A stretch of 42,879 nucleotides of DNA, taken from NCBI GenBank assembly GCA_028280305.1, contig JANQMC010000173.1, positions 1-42,879 of the forward strand. Direction: 5' to 3'. Position 1 is the stretch's first letter, and every line of letters begins with the position of its first letter. This DNA comes from Pelagibius sp. (GTDB lineage: Bacteria > Pseudomonadota > Alphaproteobacteria > Kiloniellales > Kiloniellaceae). Below the pieces are notes generated by a model. It saw only the letters and a list, made by a program, of their open reading frames with translations, searched no databases and had not been told where the DNA came from. Positions 8,060 to 17,062 of this stretch are shown here, piece by piece. Position numbers and translations under genes: made by a program.

Positions 8060-8878
8060 GTGGCCCGTTTGCGACGACGCAGGGTTTCGGTCCTCTCGAT
8101 CAACCGGATGATTCCTAATGCGCTGACGCTTCTGGCGCTCTGCGCAGGGCTGACCGCTGTGCGCATGGCGATGCAGGAGCGTTGGGAGCTGGCCGTCACC
8201 GCGGTCGTCGTCGCCATGCTGCTGGACGGGCTGGACGGCCGTATTGCCCGCCTCATGGGGGCGACAAGCGAATTCGGCGCCCAGCTGGACTCGCTTTCCG
8301 ATGTCATCTCCTTCGGTGTGACGCCGGCGCTGGTGATCTTCCTCTGGACCCTCTCGGATGCCGGCGGTCTCGGTTGGGCGATCTGTCTGGTCTATGCCGC
8401 CTGCTGTGCGCTTCGGCTCGCCCGCTTCAATACCGCCCTGGGCGAGGAAAATCCGGCACCGCTTGCTTCGCGCTATTTCGTCGGGGTGCCGGCGCCGGCG
8501 GCGGCCGGGCTGGCGCTGCTGCCGTTGACCATGAGTTTCGTGTTCGGCGATATGGTGCTGCGCAGCGACGTCATCAACCTGCTGGTTCTGTTGGGGGTGG
8601 CGGTCCTCATGGTCAGCAAGGTGCCGACCTTCTCCGCCAAGCGGATCAAGCTGCGGGTGCCCCATCGCCGCATGGCCATGGTCGGCTTGGTGATCTTTGC
8701 CGCGTTTCTGATATCGGAGCCCTGGATCACCCTGACGGTGGCGGGGCTCGCTTACCTGCTGAGCATTCCCGCAGCGCTCATGCAGTATCGGCGCGAGGTC
8801 AAGGCGGGTGGCCTTGAGCCGTCAGACGAGCCGTCAGACGAGTCGTTGGCGGACGCTGACCGCAGGGACGACGACTGA
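8060..8878 (+). CDS. pssA: CDP-diacylglycerol-serine O-phosphatidyltransferase
   Basis: Integral membrane enzyme that condenses CDP-diacylglycerol with L-serine to phosphatidylserine. I place the start at the GTG at 8060 (272 residues), with GAGGAA 8 nt upstream inside the psd end; an upstream in-frame ATG at 8009 would overlap psd by 50 bp. The CDP-alcohol phosphotransferase signature D-x2-DG-x2-AR-x8-G-x3-D-x3-D is complete at residues 56-81. About six to eight hydrophobic helices follow. Near the C-terminus a 12-bp unit (CCGTCAGACGAG) is tandemly duplicated at 8819-8842, giving the peptide PSDEPSDES. It forms a PE synthesis operon with psd. Confidence 0.96.
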   Translation: MARLRRRRVSVLSINRMIPNALTLLALCAGLTAVRMAMQERWELAVTAVVVAMLLDGLDGRIARLMGATSEFGAQLDSLSDVISFGVTPALVIFLWTLSDAGGLGWAICLVYAACCALRLARFNTALGEENPAPLASRYFVGVPAPAAAGLALLPLTMSFVFGDMVLRSDVINLLVLLGVAVLMVSKVPTFSAKRIKLRVPHRRMAMVGLVIFAAFLISEPWITLTVAGLAYLLSIPAALMQYRREVKAGGLEPSDEPSDESLADADRRDDD

Positions 8879-8894
8879 TCCGGTTTTCCCGCGT

Positions 8895-11800
8895 CTACTC
8901 CGCCGCCTCCGGTACGCCGGGTCCGCCGGTAGAGGGACGTTCGTTGCCGCTGTCGTCACCCGACGGCCAGCCTTCGGGCAACGTCTTCTTTCTGCGCCGC
9001 CGTGCGAAGGCCTCCGCGATGTTGTGACGCAGCATCAGGGCGCTCGGCGTCACCACCAGCGTAAGCAGAGTGGCGAAGGAAAGCCCGAAGACAATGGCGG
9101 TGGAAAGCTGACGCCACCACTGGGTGGAGGGCGCGCCGATCTGTACCGTCCGAGAGAAGAAGTCGATGTTCATTGCCAGCACCATCGGCATGAGGCCGAG
9201 GATGGTGGTGATCGTGGTCAGCAAAACCGGGCGCAGGCGCTGGGCACCTGTCCGCAGGATCGCCTCGCGGGTGGAAGAGGTGGTCTCCCGCAGCCTGTCG
9301 AAAGTGTCGATAAGCACAATATTGTTGTTCACCACGATGCCGGCCAAGGCGATGACGCCGATACCCGACATGACAATGCCAAAGGGCTGATTGGTCACCA
9401 GCAGGCCGATCATCACGCCGACCGTCGACATGATGACGGCGGAGAGGATCAGGAAGGCGCTGTAAAAGCTGTTGAACTGGGTCACCAGGATGATCGCCAT
9501 CAGGAAGAGGGCGACGGCAAAGGCCTTGCCGAGGAAATCCTGGGCCGCCTTCTGCTCTTCATCCTCGCCCTTGAAGTTGATGATCACCCGCGGGTCGAAA
9601 CGCTGGTTCGCGAGCCAGCCGCGCACTTCCTGCACCTTGTCGTCGACAAGCAAACCGGGCGCGACGTCGGCTTTGATGGTCATGGCGCGGCGGCTGTCGG
9701 TGCGGCGCAGCAGGCCGACCTTCTGCTTGGGGACCCGGGTGACGAAGTTCGATATCGGGATCAGGCCCGACTCGGTCTGCATCCGTATGAGGTCGAGTTG
9801 CTCGATCGTGCGGTACTGCTCAGGCAGGCGCACGACGATATCGATCTCTTCCTTGCTGTCGTCGGGCCGGTAGTCACCCAGCTTCATGCCGTTGGTGATC
9901 ATCCGCACATAGCTGCCGATCAGGCTGATGTCAGCACCGAACTTGGCGGCCTGGGCACGGTCGACGACCAGTTCCCACTCGATGCCCGGGATCTGGGTGC
10001 CGTCTTCCACGTCCACGAAGCCGCCGATCTCGCTCATTGCCGCGCCGATCTGTCGAACCACCGGCTCAATCAGCGCCGGGTTGGCTGACGAAACTTCGAT
10101 CTGTACCGGCTTGCCCACCGGCGGTCCGGATTCCTCCTTGCGCGGCTCGATGAAGATACCGGCCAGAAGTGCGCTGCGCTCGCGGATTTCGCTCAGGATT
10201 TCGTCCGCCGGCCGGCGCAGGAACCAGTCGGTGAACTCCAGCGTGACTATCCCAACGACGTCTTCGGCCTCATCGCCGCCCTGGGTGCCGGAAGACGCCA
10301 TGGAACGGGCATAGATGGCGTGGAACTCGCCTTTTTCGCGCTGCAGGTCCAGGATTTCCTGTTCCACCTCGCGCAGCAGCATGTCGCGTTCCTCGATGGA
10401 GAGGTTGCCGCGGGCATGAACCTGAATGATGGCGTTCTGCGGCTCCACATCGGGGAAGAATTCGACCCCCTTGCCGAAAGTGCCATAGCCGACCCAGACG
10501 CCGACCAACAAAAGAAATGCAACGGAAAGGACCTTTGCCGGATGACGAAGAGCGGCGCCCAGCGTCTTCAGATAGAAGCCGGTGAATCCCCCCACCGCGT
10601 TCAGGTCGCCGGATTCGCCGGCGGCCAAGGTCTTCATGGTCTTGGCATCCACGGCCCCGCCGGGCTTGCCGAAGACCGAACCCAGTGTCGGTACGAAGAT
10701 CAGGGCCATCAGCAGGGAGGCGCTGAGAGTGGCGATGAGGGTCAGCGGCAGGTACTTCATGAACTCACCGACCACCCCCGGCCAGAACATCAGCGGCAGG
10801 AAGGCGGCCAGGGTCGTCGCGGTGGCGGCGATGATCGGCCAGGCCATGCGCTTTGCCGCGAGGCCGTAGGCGGCCTTCTTGTCCTGGCCCTCGCTCATCT
10901 TACGGTCGGCGTACTCGGTCACCACGATCGCGCCGTCGACCAGCATGCCCACCGCCAGGATCAGGGCGAAGAGCACCACGATGTTGACGGTCAGCCCGGC
11001 GATGGAAAGCACCAGAATGCCGGTCAGGAAGGATCCGGGGATGGCGATACCGACGAGCCCGGCGGAGCGCAGGCCGAGCGCGGCTACCACCACCACCATG
11101 ACCAGCAGGATGGCGCTCAACACGTTGTTTTGCAGGTCCAGCAGATTGTTGCGGATGTCCGTCGACTTATCCTGGCTGTAGGAGACGACAATGCTCTCCG
11201 GCCAGTTCTCACGCTCTGCCTCGACAACGGCGCGGACCTGCTCGATGGTTTCGATGATGTTCTCGCCGGTCCGTTTCGAGACCTCCAAAACAATGGCCGG
11301 TTGGCCGGCGATGCGGGCGAAGCCGTCGGAGTCCTTGAAGGTACGGCGCAGGCTGGCGATGTCGCGGAAGCGCACCACCGCATCCTCGTTCACCTTCACC
11401 GGCGTGTTGAAAATGTCGTCTACGGTTTCGAAGAGGCCTGGCACCTTGACCGGGAACCGGCCGAGGCCGGTGTCGAGAGAACCGGCGGCCACGACGATGT
11501 TGGACTTGGCGACGATGTCCAGGATGTCGGCCGCGTTGAGGTTGTAGCTCTCCAACGCCAGGGGATCGACGATGATCTCCAGAAGCTCGTCGCGGTCGCC
11601 GCCGATATCGGCTTCCAAGACGGAGGAGACTTCTTCGATCTTGTCCTGCAGATCGCGGGCCATACGCAGCAGGGTGCGCTCCGGCGCGCTGCCCGAAAGG
11701 GTAACGGTCAGGACTGGGAAAAGGCTGAGGTTGATCTCGTGAACCGTCGGTTCTTCGGCATCCTGGGGCAGTTCCGGTTTGGCGAGGTCGACCTTTTCGC

Positions 11801-12128
11801 GGACGTCGGCCATGGCGATGTCCGGATCGAATCCGGCGTCGAACTCAAGAATGACATTGCCGCCGCCGAGGTAGGCGGTGGAAGTCATTTCCTTTACGCC
11901 TTCGATGCTGCGCAGCTCTTTTTCCATGGGCCTGATCAACAGGCGCTCGGAATCCTCCGGCGAAATGCCTTCGTGTGCCAGCACGATGTAAAGCGTCGGG
12001 ATGTTGATGTCCGGCGAGTCTTCCTTGGGGATGGACACATAGGCGAAGCTGCCGGCCACCAGGATCAGCAGCAGGGCGAGGATGACGGTCCGGGCATGAC
12101 CGATGGCTGCGTCGATGATCGCGTTCAA
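8895..12128 (-). CDS. RND-family efflux transporter permease
   Basis: Inner-membrane proton-driven pump, normally a trimer that works with a fusion protein and an outer-membrane channel to export drugs or other hydrophobic compounds. At 1077 residues it has the usual RND size. It shows TM1 at about 14-32, the first large periplasmic loop, and TM4 with GMLVDGAIVV (394-403). Here the AcrB Asp-Asp pair is Asp398-Gly399, so only one acidic residue is kept, as in several RND subgroups. A second membrane block and porter domain follow. The start overlaps the fusion protein stop by 4 bp (ATGA), showing translational coupling. No TolC-like gene is in the window. Substrate is unknown. Confidence 0.96.
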   Translation of the reverse strand: MNAIIDAAIGHARTVILALLLILVAGSFAYVSIPKEDSPDINIPTLYIVLAHEGISPEDSERLLIRPMEKELRSIEGVKEMTSTAYLGGGNVILEFDAGFDPDIAMADVREKVDLAKPELPQDAEEPTVHEINLSLFPVLTVTLSGSAPERTLLRMARDLQDKIEEVSSVLEADIGGDRDELLEIIVDPLALESYNLNAADILDIVAKSNIVVAAGSLDTGLGRFPVKVPGLFETVDDIFNTPVKVNEDAVVRFRDIASLRRTFKDSDGFARIAGQPAIVLEVSKRTGENIIETIEQVRAVVEAERENWPESIVVSYSQDKSTDIRNNLLDLQNNVLSAILLVMVVVVAALGLRSAGLVGIAIPGSFLTGILVLSIAGLTVNIVVLFALILAVGMLVDGAIVVTEYADRKMSEGQDKKAAYGLAAKRMAWPIIAATATTLAAFLPLMFWPGVVGEFMKYLPLTLIATLSASLLMALIFVPTLGSVFGKPGGAVDAKTMKTLAAGESGDLNAVGGFTGFYLKTLGAALRHPAKVLSVAFLLLVGVWVGYGTFGKGVEFFPDVEPQNAIIQVHARGNLSIEERDMLLREVEQEILDLQREKGEFHAIYARSMASSGTQGGDEAEDVVGIVTLEFTDWFLRRPADEILSEIRERSALLAGIFIEPRKEESGPPVGKPVQIEVSSANPALIEPVVRQIGAAMSEIGGFVDVEDGTQIPGIEWELVVDRAQAAKFGADISLIGSYVRMITNGMKLGDYRPDDSKEEIDIVVRLPEQYRTIEQLDLIRMQTESGLIPISNFVTRVPKQKVGLLRRTDSRRAMTIKADVAPGLLVDDKVQEVRGWLANQRFDPRVIINFKGEDEEQKAAQDFLGKAFAVALFLMAIILVTQFNSFYSAFLILSAVIMSTVGVMIGLLVTNQPFGIVMSGIGVIALAGIVVNNNIVLIDTFDRLRETTSSTREAILRTGAQRLRPVLLTTITTILGLMPMVLAMNIDFFSRTVQIGAPSTQWWRQLSTAIVFGLSFATLLTLVVTPSALMLRHNIAEAFARRRRKKTLPEGWPSGDDSGNERPSTGGPGVPEAAE

Positions 12129-13228
12129 GAGCCAAGCTCCCGCATGCGCGCGCTGATCGCCTGTTCCTCGACCGGGCGGACGACGTCACCGGCATTAACG
12201 TACTCCTGGCCGACGGTGATCAGCGTCGTCTCAGCCGGCGGCCCGACGATCCAAACCCCTTCCTGGTTGGTGTCGACGATGCGGATGGGGTGAAAGATGA
12301 CGGTGTCGTTTGCGTCGACGGACTTCACGCCGATCACGCCTGTGTCTGCCAGGGTAAGGATCGCCGGAGAAACCAGATGCGCTTCGCCTTCCTCAAGCGG
12401 AAGGGCAATCTCTGCCGTCATGCCGTCTGCAATGGTGCCGTCGGGATTGGGCACTTCAAGTTCGACACGGAAGGTTCTTGTCGCCGGATCGGCCACCGAA
12501 GAGATATGACGGATGGTGCCGTCGACCACCGCACCGGTCATCAGACGGGCCTGACCCGGGTTGCCGACGGAGAGACGCTGGACTTCGCGCTCATTGACCT
12601 GAGCGACGATCAGCATCGGATCAAGCTCGACCAGCCGCGCCAGGGAGTCGCCCTTGTCGGTGAAGTCGCCGATCTCAACCATATGGTCGTCCACCACGCC
12701 GTCGAAGGGCGCGCGGATGACGGTGTAGGAGAGCTCAACCTCGGCAATCTTTACGGCGGCTTCGGCAGCCTCGAGAGATGCTTTCGTTGCGGCCATCTGG
12801 GTTTCCGCGCGGAAACCTTTCTGGGAGAGTTTCCGGTCGGCTTCATATTCGATCTTGCGCTGGGCGCGCAGCGCCTTGGCCTCTGCGAGCCGGGCCTGCC
12901 GGTCGCCGGGGTCAAGTTCCGCGATGACTTCGCCGGCGGCAACCCTGGTACCGTTTTCCACGATCAGCTTCGCTACCCGGCCGGAGGTTTCCGTCTTGAT
13001 CTCAACCAAGCGGTTGGCCTCCGTCCTTCCGCGCAGCAAATCGACCACGGCGTGGTTCTGCGCCTTGGACAGGCGTACACGCACCTCCGGCGGATTATCG
13101 AGGGCGGTCAGGTCCGCCGGCGGTTTCTGCGCCTCGGGTTGGGCGTCGCTGTCGCCGAACTGGCCCGAGACAATCCAGGCCGTTGCCGCGATGGCCAGAA
13201 GAACTGCGAAGATAAAGGAGCGTTTCAT
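12125..13228 (-). CDS. RND efflux membrane fusion protein (HlyD/AcrA type)
   Basis: Periplasmic adaptor joining the RND pump encoded downstream to an outer-membrane channel. The 367-residue product has an N-terminal signal-anchor (residues 4-22), a first lipoyl half with KLIVENGTRVAAGEVIAEL, a coiled-coil hairpin (ARLAEAKALRAQ to AAVKIAEVELSY), a second lipoyl half starting VIRAPFDGVV and a beta-barrel domain. The ATG at 13228 is the first start in this frame but has no good ribosome site. Instead AGGA precedes another ATG at 13245 that opens a six-codon leader containing a run of seven C, whose stop overlaps this start. It lies 87 bp downstream of the padR-like gene. Confidence 0.95.
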   Translation of the reverse strand: MKRSFIFAVLLAIAATAWIVSGQFGDSDAQPEAQKPPADLTALDNPPEVRVRLSKAQNHAVVDLLRGRTEANRLVEIKTETSGRVAKLIVENGTRVAAGEVIAELDPGDRQARLAEAKALRAQRKIEYEADRKLSQKGFRAETQMAATKASLEAAEAAVKIAEVELSYTVIRAPFDGVVDDHMVEIGDFTDKGDSLARLVELDPMLIVAQVNEREVQRLSVGNPGQARLMTGAVVDGTIRHISSVADPATRTFRVELEVPNPDGTIADGMTAEIALPLEEGEAHLVSPAILTLADTGVIGVKSVDANDTVIFHPIRIVDTNQEGVWIVGPPAETTLITVGQEYVNAGDVVRPVEEQAISARMRELGS

Positions 13229-13252
13229 CTTGGGGGGGCGCTCATTTTTCCT
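13225..13252 (-). promoter_or_regulatory. Leader mini-ORF with C7 tract overlapping the fusion-protein start
   Basis: On the minus strand AGGA (13252-13249) is followed by ATG at 13245 and codons for Met-Ser-Ala-Pro-Pro-Arg, then TGA (13227-13225). The stop overlaps the fusion-protein ATG (13228-13226) as ATGA. The mini-ORF contains seven consecutive C (13238-13232). One extra C would put the leader ATG in frame with the fusion protein. This suggests coupling by reinitiation, or slippage-dependent expression. Confidence 0.5.
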
Positions 13253-13315
13253 GTGTTTGCGATTTCAAGGAGTTGTACGCAGCAATGCGGCAATGCGTTT
13301 ACCTCCTCGGGCGAA

Positions 13316-13861
13316 TTACTCTGCGACCAGCACCTCGGGCGCTGATACTTCTGCGATCAAGGCGTCGCGGTTGTTTTCAAGGTACTCGGCGGCGGTGCGG
13401 TAAACGGCGATGCCCATGTTGCGCACGAAGGCCGCACCCGGCGGCGCTGTGTTGGCTGCGGCGCAGCCCTCCATCCGCTCCAGGGACTCTCGATACCAGG
13501 CGATGCGCTGGTCAATCAGCGCTGCGACACGCGCCGGCGGCAGAAACTGTGCGAAGGACAGAATAAAGAGGAAGTCCGAGCGCACACGGTCATGGTCCGG
13601 TTCGGCGAGCAGGGCATTGGTCAAGCTCTGTTGGCCCTTGGCGGTGAGGGAATAGATCTTCTTGTCCGGCCGTTTCTCCTGGGCCTGGGCCCGGCATTCA
13701 ACCAAGCCTTCCGAACTCAAAGCATTCAGTGCCGGATAGATCGAACCGAAGCTGGCTTGATGGAAGTGGCTGAAGGGCCCTTCCTCGAAAGCCTTTTTGA
13801 TCTCGTAGCCGCTGGCTTCGCCGCGTGAGAGCACGCCCAGGCAAAGAATTTTGACGTCCAT
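13316..13861 (-). CDS. PadR-family transcriptional regulator
   Basis: Winged-helix repressor family, often controlled by phenolic or drug ligands and often next to efflux genes. I start at the ATG at 13861 (181 residues, MDVKILCLGVLSRG), because family members begin within a few residues of this motif; an upstream in-frame start would add 42 unconserved residues. The PadR core is plain: GYEIKKAFEEG, then FGSIYPALNALSSEGLV, then KKIYSLTAKGQQSL. The C-terminal part (Vir/PadR dimerisation helices) runs from about residue 90. It is the first gene of the padR, fusion protein, RND set on the minus strand, so it likely represses this operon including itself. Confidence 0.93.
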   Translation of the reverse strand: MDVKILCLGVLSRGEASGYEIKKAFEEGPFSHFHQASFGSIYPALNALSSEGLVECRAQAQEKRPDKKIYSLTAKGQQSLTNALLAEPDHDRVRSDFLFILSFAQFLPPARVAALIDQRIAWYRESLERMEGCAAANTAPPGAAFVRNMGIAVYRTAAEYLENNRDALIAEVSAPEVLVAE

Positions 13862-13927
13862 GGCCGCTAGGTCTCCGGTGAATGCAAAAATCAGGGTCCG
13901 ACAACAATCGACCTCAGGTATATCATC

Positions 13928-13948
13928 ATATATCGGGTCGAGATATAT
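13928..13948. promoter_or_regulatory. Candidate PadR operator (inverted repeat)
   Basis: ATATATC (13928-13934) and GATATAT (13942-13948) form a perfect 7-bp inverted repeat with a 7-bp spacer, 67-87 bp upstream of the PadR start. A further TATATC half-site lies at 13919-13924. The AT-rich dyad in an otherwise GC-rich region suggests an operator for the PadR protein. Confidence 0.55.
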
Positions 13949-14001
13949 CTGAAAAGTATAGGTATGGCGCCTATGCAGGGATTGCAAGGCTTGGCTTTGT
14001 C

Positions 14002-14027
14002 TAAAGTTTTATGAAAAAATCCAATAA
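14002..14027 (+). promoter_or_regulatory. Sigma-28 (FliA)-like promoter before FlgC-like gene
   Basis: TAAAGTTT (14002-14009) is identical to the enterobacterial FliA -35 consensus. TCCAATAA (14020-14027) matches six of eight bases of the -10 consensus GCCGATAA. The spacer is 10 bp, one shorter than the usual 11. It lies 53 bp upstream of a flagellar rod-type gene, followed by a chemoreceptor gene, both classes often under sigma-28. Confidence 0.45.
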
Positions 14028-14080
14028 TATCAAATATTTGAATAAGAATCCCGATTCGTGTAGGCTAAGGTGTTTCGATA

Positions 14081-14497
14081 ATGGCGATCGGTGCCAGGAT
14101 GATTCAGGGTTTCGCGATTTCGGTTTCCGGGCTTATGGCGCAGAGTAAGCGCTTGGCCGTTTCGGCTGACAATGTGGCAAATATGCGCAGCCGAGGCGTC
14201 GATCCCGATGGCCCTCAGCAGCAGCCCGGCGCCTTCCAGCCCAAAAGGGTTCAGGATGTGACCACCAGCGGCGGCGGAGTCAGGGGTGAGGTGCGGCCGG
14301 TGTCGCCCGCCTCTGTTGAAACCTATGAGCCGGGCAGCCCTGATGCCGATTCAGAGGGGCTGGTCAATCGGCCGAACGTCAATCTGGCTGAGGAACTGGT
14401 GACCCAGATTCAGGCGCAGCGCGCCTATGAAGCTAATGCGGCCGCCATCCGGACGCAGGACGAAGTGACTGACACCCTGCTGGATATAAAGTCCTAA
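14081..14497 (+). CDS. FlgC-like flagellar basal-body rod protein (orphan)
   Basis: The 138-residue product has both ends of rod proteins: an N-terminal helix FAISVSGLMAQSKRLAVSAD followed by NVANM (the usual site is N-x-AN), and the C-terminal rod domain NVNLAEELVTQIQAQRAYEA. The size and short middle match FlgC best. Rod proteins are exported by the flagellar type III system without a cleaved signal. The ATG at 14081 has AAGG 9 nt upstream; an inner ATG (14099) is possible. No other flagellar structural gene is near, so it is either a displaced FlgC or a paralogue of unknown use. A sigma-28-like promoter precedes it and a chemoreceptor follows. Confidence 0.82.
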   Translation: MAIGARMIQGFAISVSGLMAQSKRLAVSADNVANMRSRGVDPDGPQQQPGAFQPKRVQDVTTSGGGVRGEVRPVSPASVETYEPGSPDADSEGLVNRPNVNLAEELVTQIQAQRAYEANAAAIRTQDEVTDTLLDIKS

Positions 14498-14785
14498 GCC
14501 GCCGCAGAATCCCCTCTCCGTGTTCTTTCTCGACGGGCGCTGGTTTGGCGACCGCGGACTTGCCTTTCTCAATGTAGAAAAACTGAGACTCAGCGGGCGC
14601 GAGCCGCCGGTATAGTAGCGGGCGTTTTAATACAGGCTTTCTACTTGCCGGCAAATCTACGGCCGAGGAGATAACGCTTCCGCTTGGTCTTCGCAGCTGG
14701 AAAGAGAGGGTGTAAACGATGAAGTAATCATTTTTTGTCTACATGTTGGCGTTCAACCGGCGCTCTGTGTGTAGGCATTCAGATT

Positions 14786-16849
14786 ATGAAAACTCTTCTC
14801 AGCAGTCTCAAAATTCGCACCCGGATCGGGATAGCGCTGGCTTTGCCCTTGTTGGGGGTATTGATGACGTCGGGCGTCTTGATCGGCGAGCAGGTGCAGA
14901 TCTCGCGCGACATGCAGCGCCTTCACGATCTTTCGGTCCTGGCGCCGGACGTCTCTGCGCTGGTCCATGAACTGCAGAAGGAGCGGGGCATTTCCGCCGG
15001 CTTCATCGGCAAGAAGGGCGAGGGGGCTTTCGCGGAGAAGCTGACCAAGCAGCGCGAACTGACGGATCAGCAGCTCAAACACTTTTATGAAGTCGCTGAA
15101 GTGTCCCACATCGATAGTTTCGGCACTGTTTTCGAGGGCAAGTTCCAGGCTGCCTTGGATATGGTTGCCCAGTTGAATGAGCAGCGGACCGCTGTCAGCG
15201 GCCTTTCCCTGACCGTTGGCGAGATGGCGAAATACTACACCAAGACCATCTCCTTACTGCTGGATACCGTGGGAGAGATGGCGGTGCTCAGCAGCAATGT
15301 GGAGGTCACCAACTCCATTGTTGCCTACATCAACCTCTTGCAAGCCAAGGAGCGCACCGGCATCGAGCGTGCCATGGGCGCGAACGGTTTTGGCAAAGGG
15401 GACTTCGCCCCCGCGATACATCAGCGCTTCGTCTCGCTGATTGCCCAGCAACAGGCGTTCCTCAGTAACTTCTTCGCCTACGCCTCAGCGGCACAGAAGG
15501 CGTATTACGAGGAGACGTTAAAGGGTCCTGTTGTCGATGAAGTGGCGGGCCTTCGCAACGTGGCACGCGAGAGCGCCTACGGCGGTTCGCTCGGTGGCGT
15601 TACAGGCGCCCACTGGTTCGACGCCATCACCCAGAAGATCAATCTCCTGAAGCAGGTCGAAGACCGGCTCGCCAGCGACCTGCAGGCGCAGGTGTTCGCG
15701 TTGGAAGGGCAGGCCTGGCAGATGTTTATGGCCGCGGTGATCGGCTTTGTCGTTTTGATGATTGCCACAGCGGGCGTCGTCTTCGTTGCCGTGCGCAGCG
15801 TCACCGGCCCGGTCGCCTCGATAACCGATCAGATGAGTGTTCTGGCTTCCGGAGATCTTTCCGTCGAGATTGACGGGACCGACCGTGGCGACGAACTCGG
15901 CGAGATGGCGCGCGCTGTCCTGGTCTTCAAGGATCAGGGCAAGGAGGCTCGCCGCCTTGATGAAGCGCAGAAAGGGGAGCGGGAGCGCGGCGAGCGCGAG
16001 AAGCGCGAAGCACTGATCGCCCTCGCGGCAGACGTCGAAACGAGCCTTGATCCGGTGGTGAACGAGGTTTCCGCCGCTTCCGGGCGGTTGCGGTCGACAG
16101 CCGAAGGTCTCTCCGAAGCGGCCCGTCAGGCCAGCGAGCGTGCCGGCAACGCCAGTTCTGCGGTGGACAACGCGGCCGGCAATGTGCAGACCGTCGCCTC
16201 GGCCTCGGAAGAACTTTCCAGTTCCATCGGTGAAATCTCGCGCCAGGTTTCCCAGTCCCGGGAGATCTCCGGCAAGGCGATGACGGAGGCGGAAACAGCC
16301 GGCGCAACGGTGAACAGCCTGGCCGAAGCCGCCCAGAAGATCGGTGACGTGGTGAACCTGATCCAGGACATCGCCGAGCAGACCAATCTGCTGGCGCTCA
16401 ATGCGACCATCGAAGCCGCAAGGGCCGGCGAAGCGGGCAAGGGCTTCGCCGTGGTTGCCAACGAAGTGAAGTCGCTCGCCAATCAGACCGCCAAGGCGAC
16501 CGAGGAGATCGGGACCCAGATCGGCGACATGCAGTCGGCTACCGGTAACACCGTGTCGGCTATCGAGGCGGTGCGCGGTATCATTGAGGATATTGGCAGC
16601 ACGACGGCGGCCATCGCCGCTGCGGTCGAGGAACAGGATGCCGCGACGCGGGAAATCTCGCGAAACGCCCAAGAGGTGGCGCGGGGCACCCAGGAGGTAA
16701 CCAGCAATGTCTCCGGTATTGCCGACGCAGCATCGAATTCCGGCAAATCAGCCGGCGATGTGCTGGAGGCTTCGGACCAGCTTTCGAAAGGGTCCCAGGT
16801 CCTTCGCTCCAAACTGGACGAGTTTCTCCAGCAGCTGCGCACCGGGTGA
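14786..16849 (+). CDS. Methyl-accepting chemotaxis protein with NIT sensor domain
   Basis: Inner-membrane chemoreceptor that signals to CheA/CheW. I start at the ATG at 14786 (687 residues, [15 protein letters not shown]); a TTG start 51 bp upstream is unlikely. TM1 is residues 13-33. The periplasmic NIT domain (about 55-290) is recognised by [17 protein letters not shown] and the second motif [13 protein letters not shown] domains are proposed nitrate/nitrite sensors. TM2 is 312-336 and HAMP about 337-390. The methyl-accepting coiled coil has its conserved tip at 531-562 ([18 protein letters not shown] and onward). The protein ends in LQQLRTG without a CheR-binding pentapeptide. It lies 288 bp after the FlgC-like gene. 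Confidence 0.96.
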   Translation: MKTLLSSLKIRTRIGIALALPLLGVLMTSGVLIGEQVQISRDMQRLHDLSVLAPDVSALVHELQKERGISAGFIGKKGEGAFAEKLTKQRELTDQQLKHFYEVAEVSHIDSFGTVFEGKFQAALDMVAQLNEQRTAVSGLSLTVGEMAKYYTKTISLLLDTVGEMAVLSSNVEVTNSIVAYINLLQAKERTGIERAMGANGFGKGDFAPAIHQRFVSLIAQQQAFLSNFFAYASAAQKAYYEETLKGPVVDEVAGLRNVARESAYGGSLGGVTGAHWFDAITQKINLLKQVEDRLASDLQAQVFALEGQAWQMFMAAVIGFVVLMIATAGVVFVAVRSVTGPVASITDQMSVLASGDLSVEIDGTDRGDELGEMARAVLVFKDQGKEARRLDEAQKGERERGEREKREALIALAADVETSLDPVVNEVSAASGRLRSTAEGLSEAARQASERAGNASSAVDNAAGNVQTVASASEELSSSIGEISRQVSQSREISGKAMTEAETAGATVNSLAEAAQKIGDVVNLIQDIAEQTNLLALNATIEAARAGEAGKGFAVVANEVKSLANQTAKATEEIGTQIGDMQSATGNTVSAIEAVRGIIEDIGSTTAAIAAAVEEQDAATREISRNAQEVARGTQEVTSNVSGIADAASNSGKSAGDVLEASDQLSKGSQVLRSKLDEFLQQLRTG

Positions 16850-17062
16850 CGATCGGTTGCAACAGCGCCGTCTTGGCGGTAGCTGCTGACCGTTCTCGCT
16901 CACTGATGCCAAAGCTGCCGGGTCCAGGCCTTCAGGCCAGAGAAATCAAGCGGCGAAGTGTTGGGCTTACGGAAACCGCAAAACCGAACCCCTGGCACTC
17001 TTTGAAGAGGCGGGTTTCGTCTTTCCCCTGAGCGTGCTGATGGCCGAAAGGCCAGAGGCTCG

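Noticed and set aside
10320..12293. 657-codon plus-strand open frame opposite the RND permease
   Set aside because: It is antisense to a full-length RND gene with clear motifs, its sequence is His/Gly/Gln/Asp-rich without a recognisable domain, and it is a typical GC-rich antisense shadow.
14433..14654. 73-codon minus-strand open frame between the FlgC-like and chemoreceptor genes
   Set aside because: It needs a TTG start without a ribosome site and overlaps the end of the FlgC-like gene.
14718..14736. ATGA...TCAT followed by six T before the chemoreceptor, as terminator
   Set aside because: The stem has only four weak base pairs, too unstable to end transcription reliably.
14735..14785. 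TTG start extending the chemoreceptor by 17 residues
   Set aside because: The extension ([11 protein letters not shown]...) does not suit a receptor N-terminus, and the ATG at 14786 begins the normal basic residues before TM1.
16850..17062. Possible small gene or RNA after the chemoreceptor
   Set aside because: No ribosome site, motif or terminator was found. A short hairpin TGGCC-GAAA-GGCCA at 17041-17054 is present but has no T-tract.
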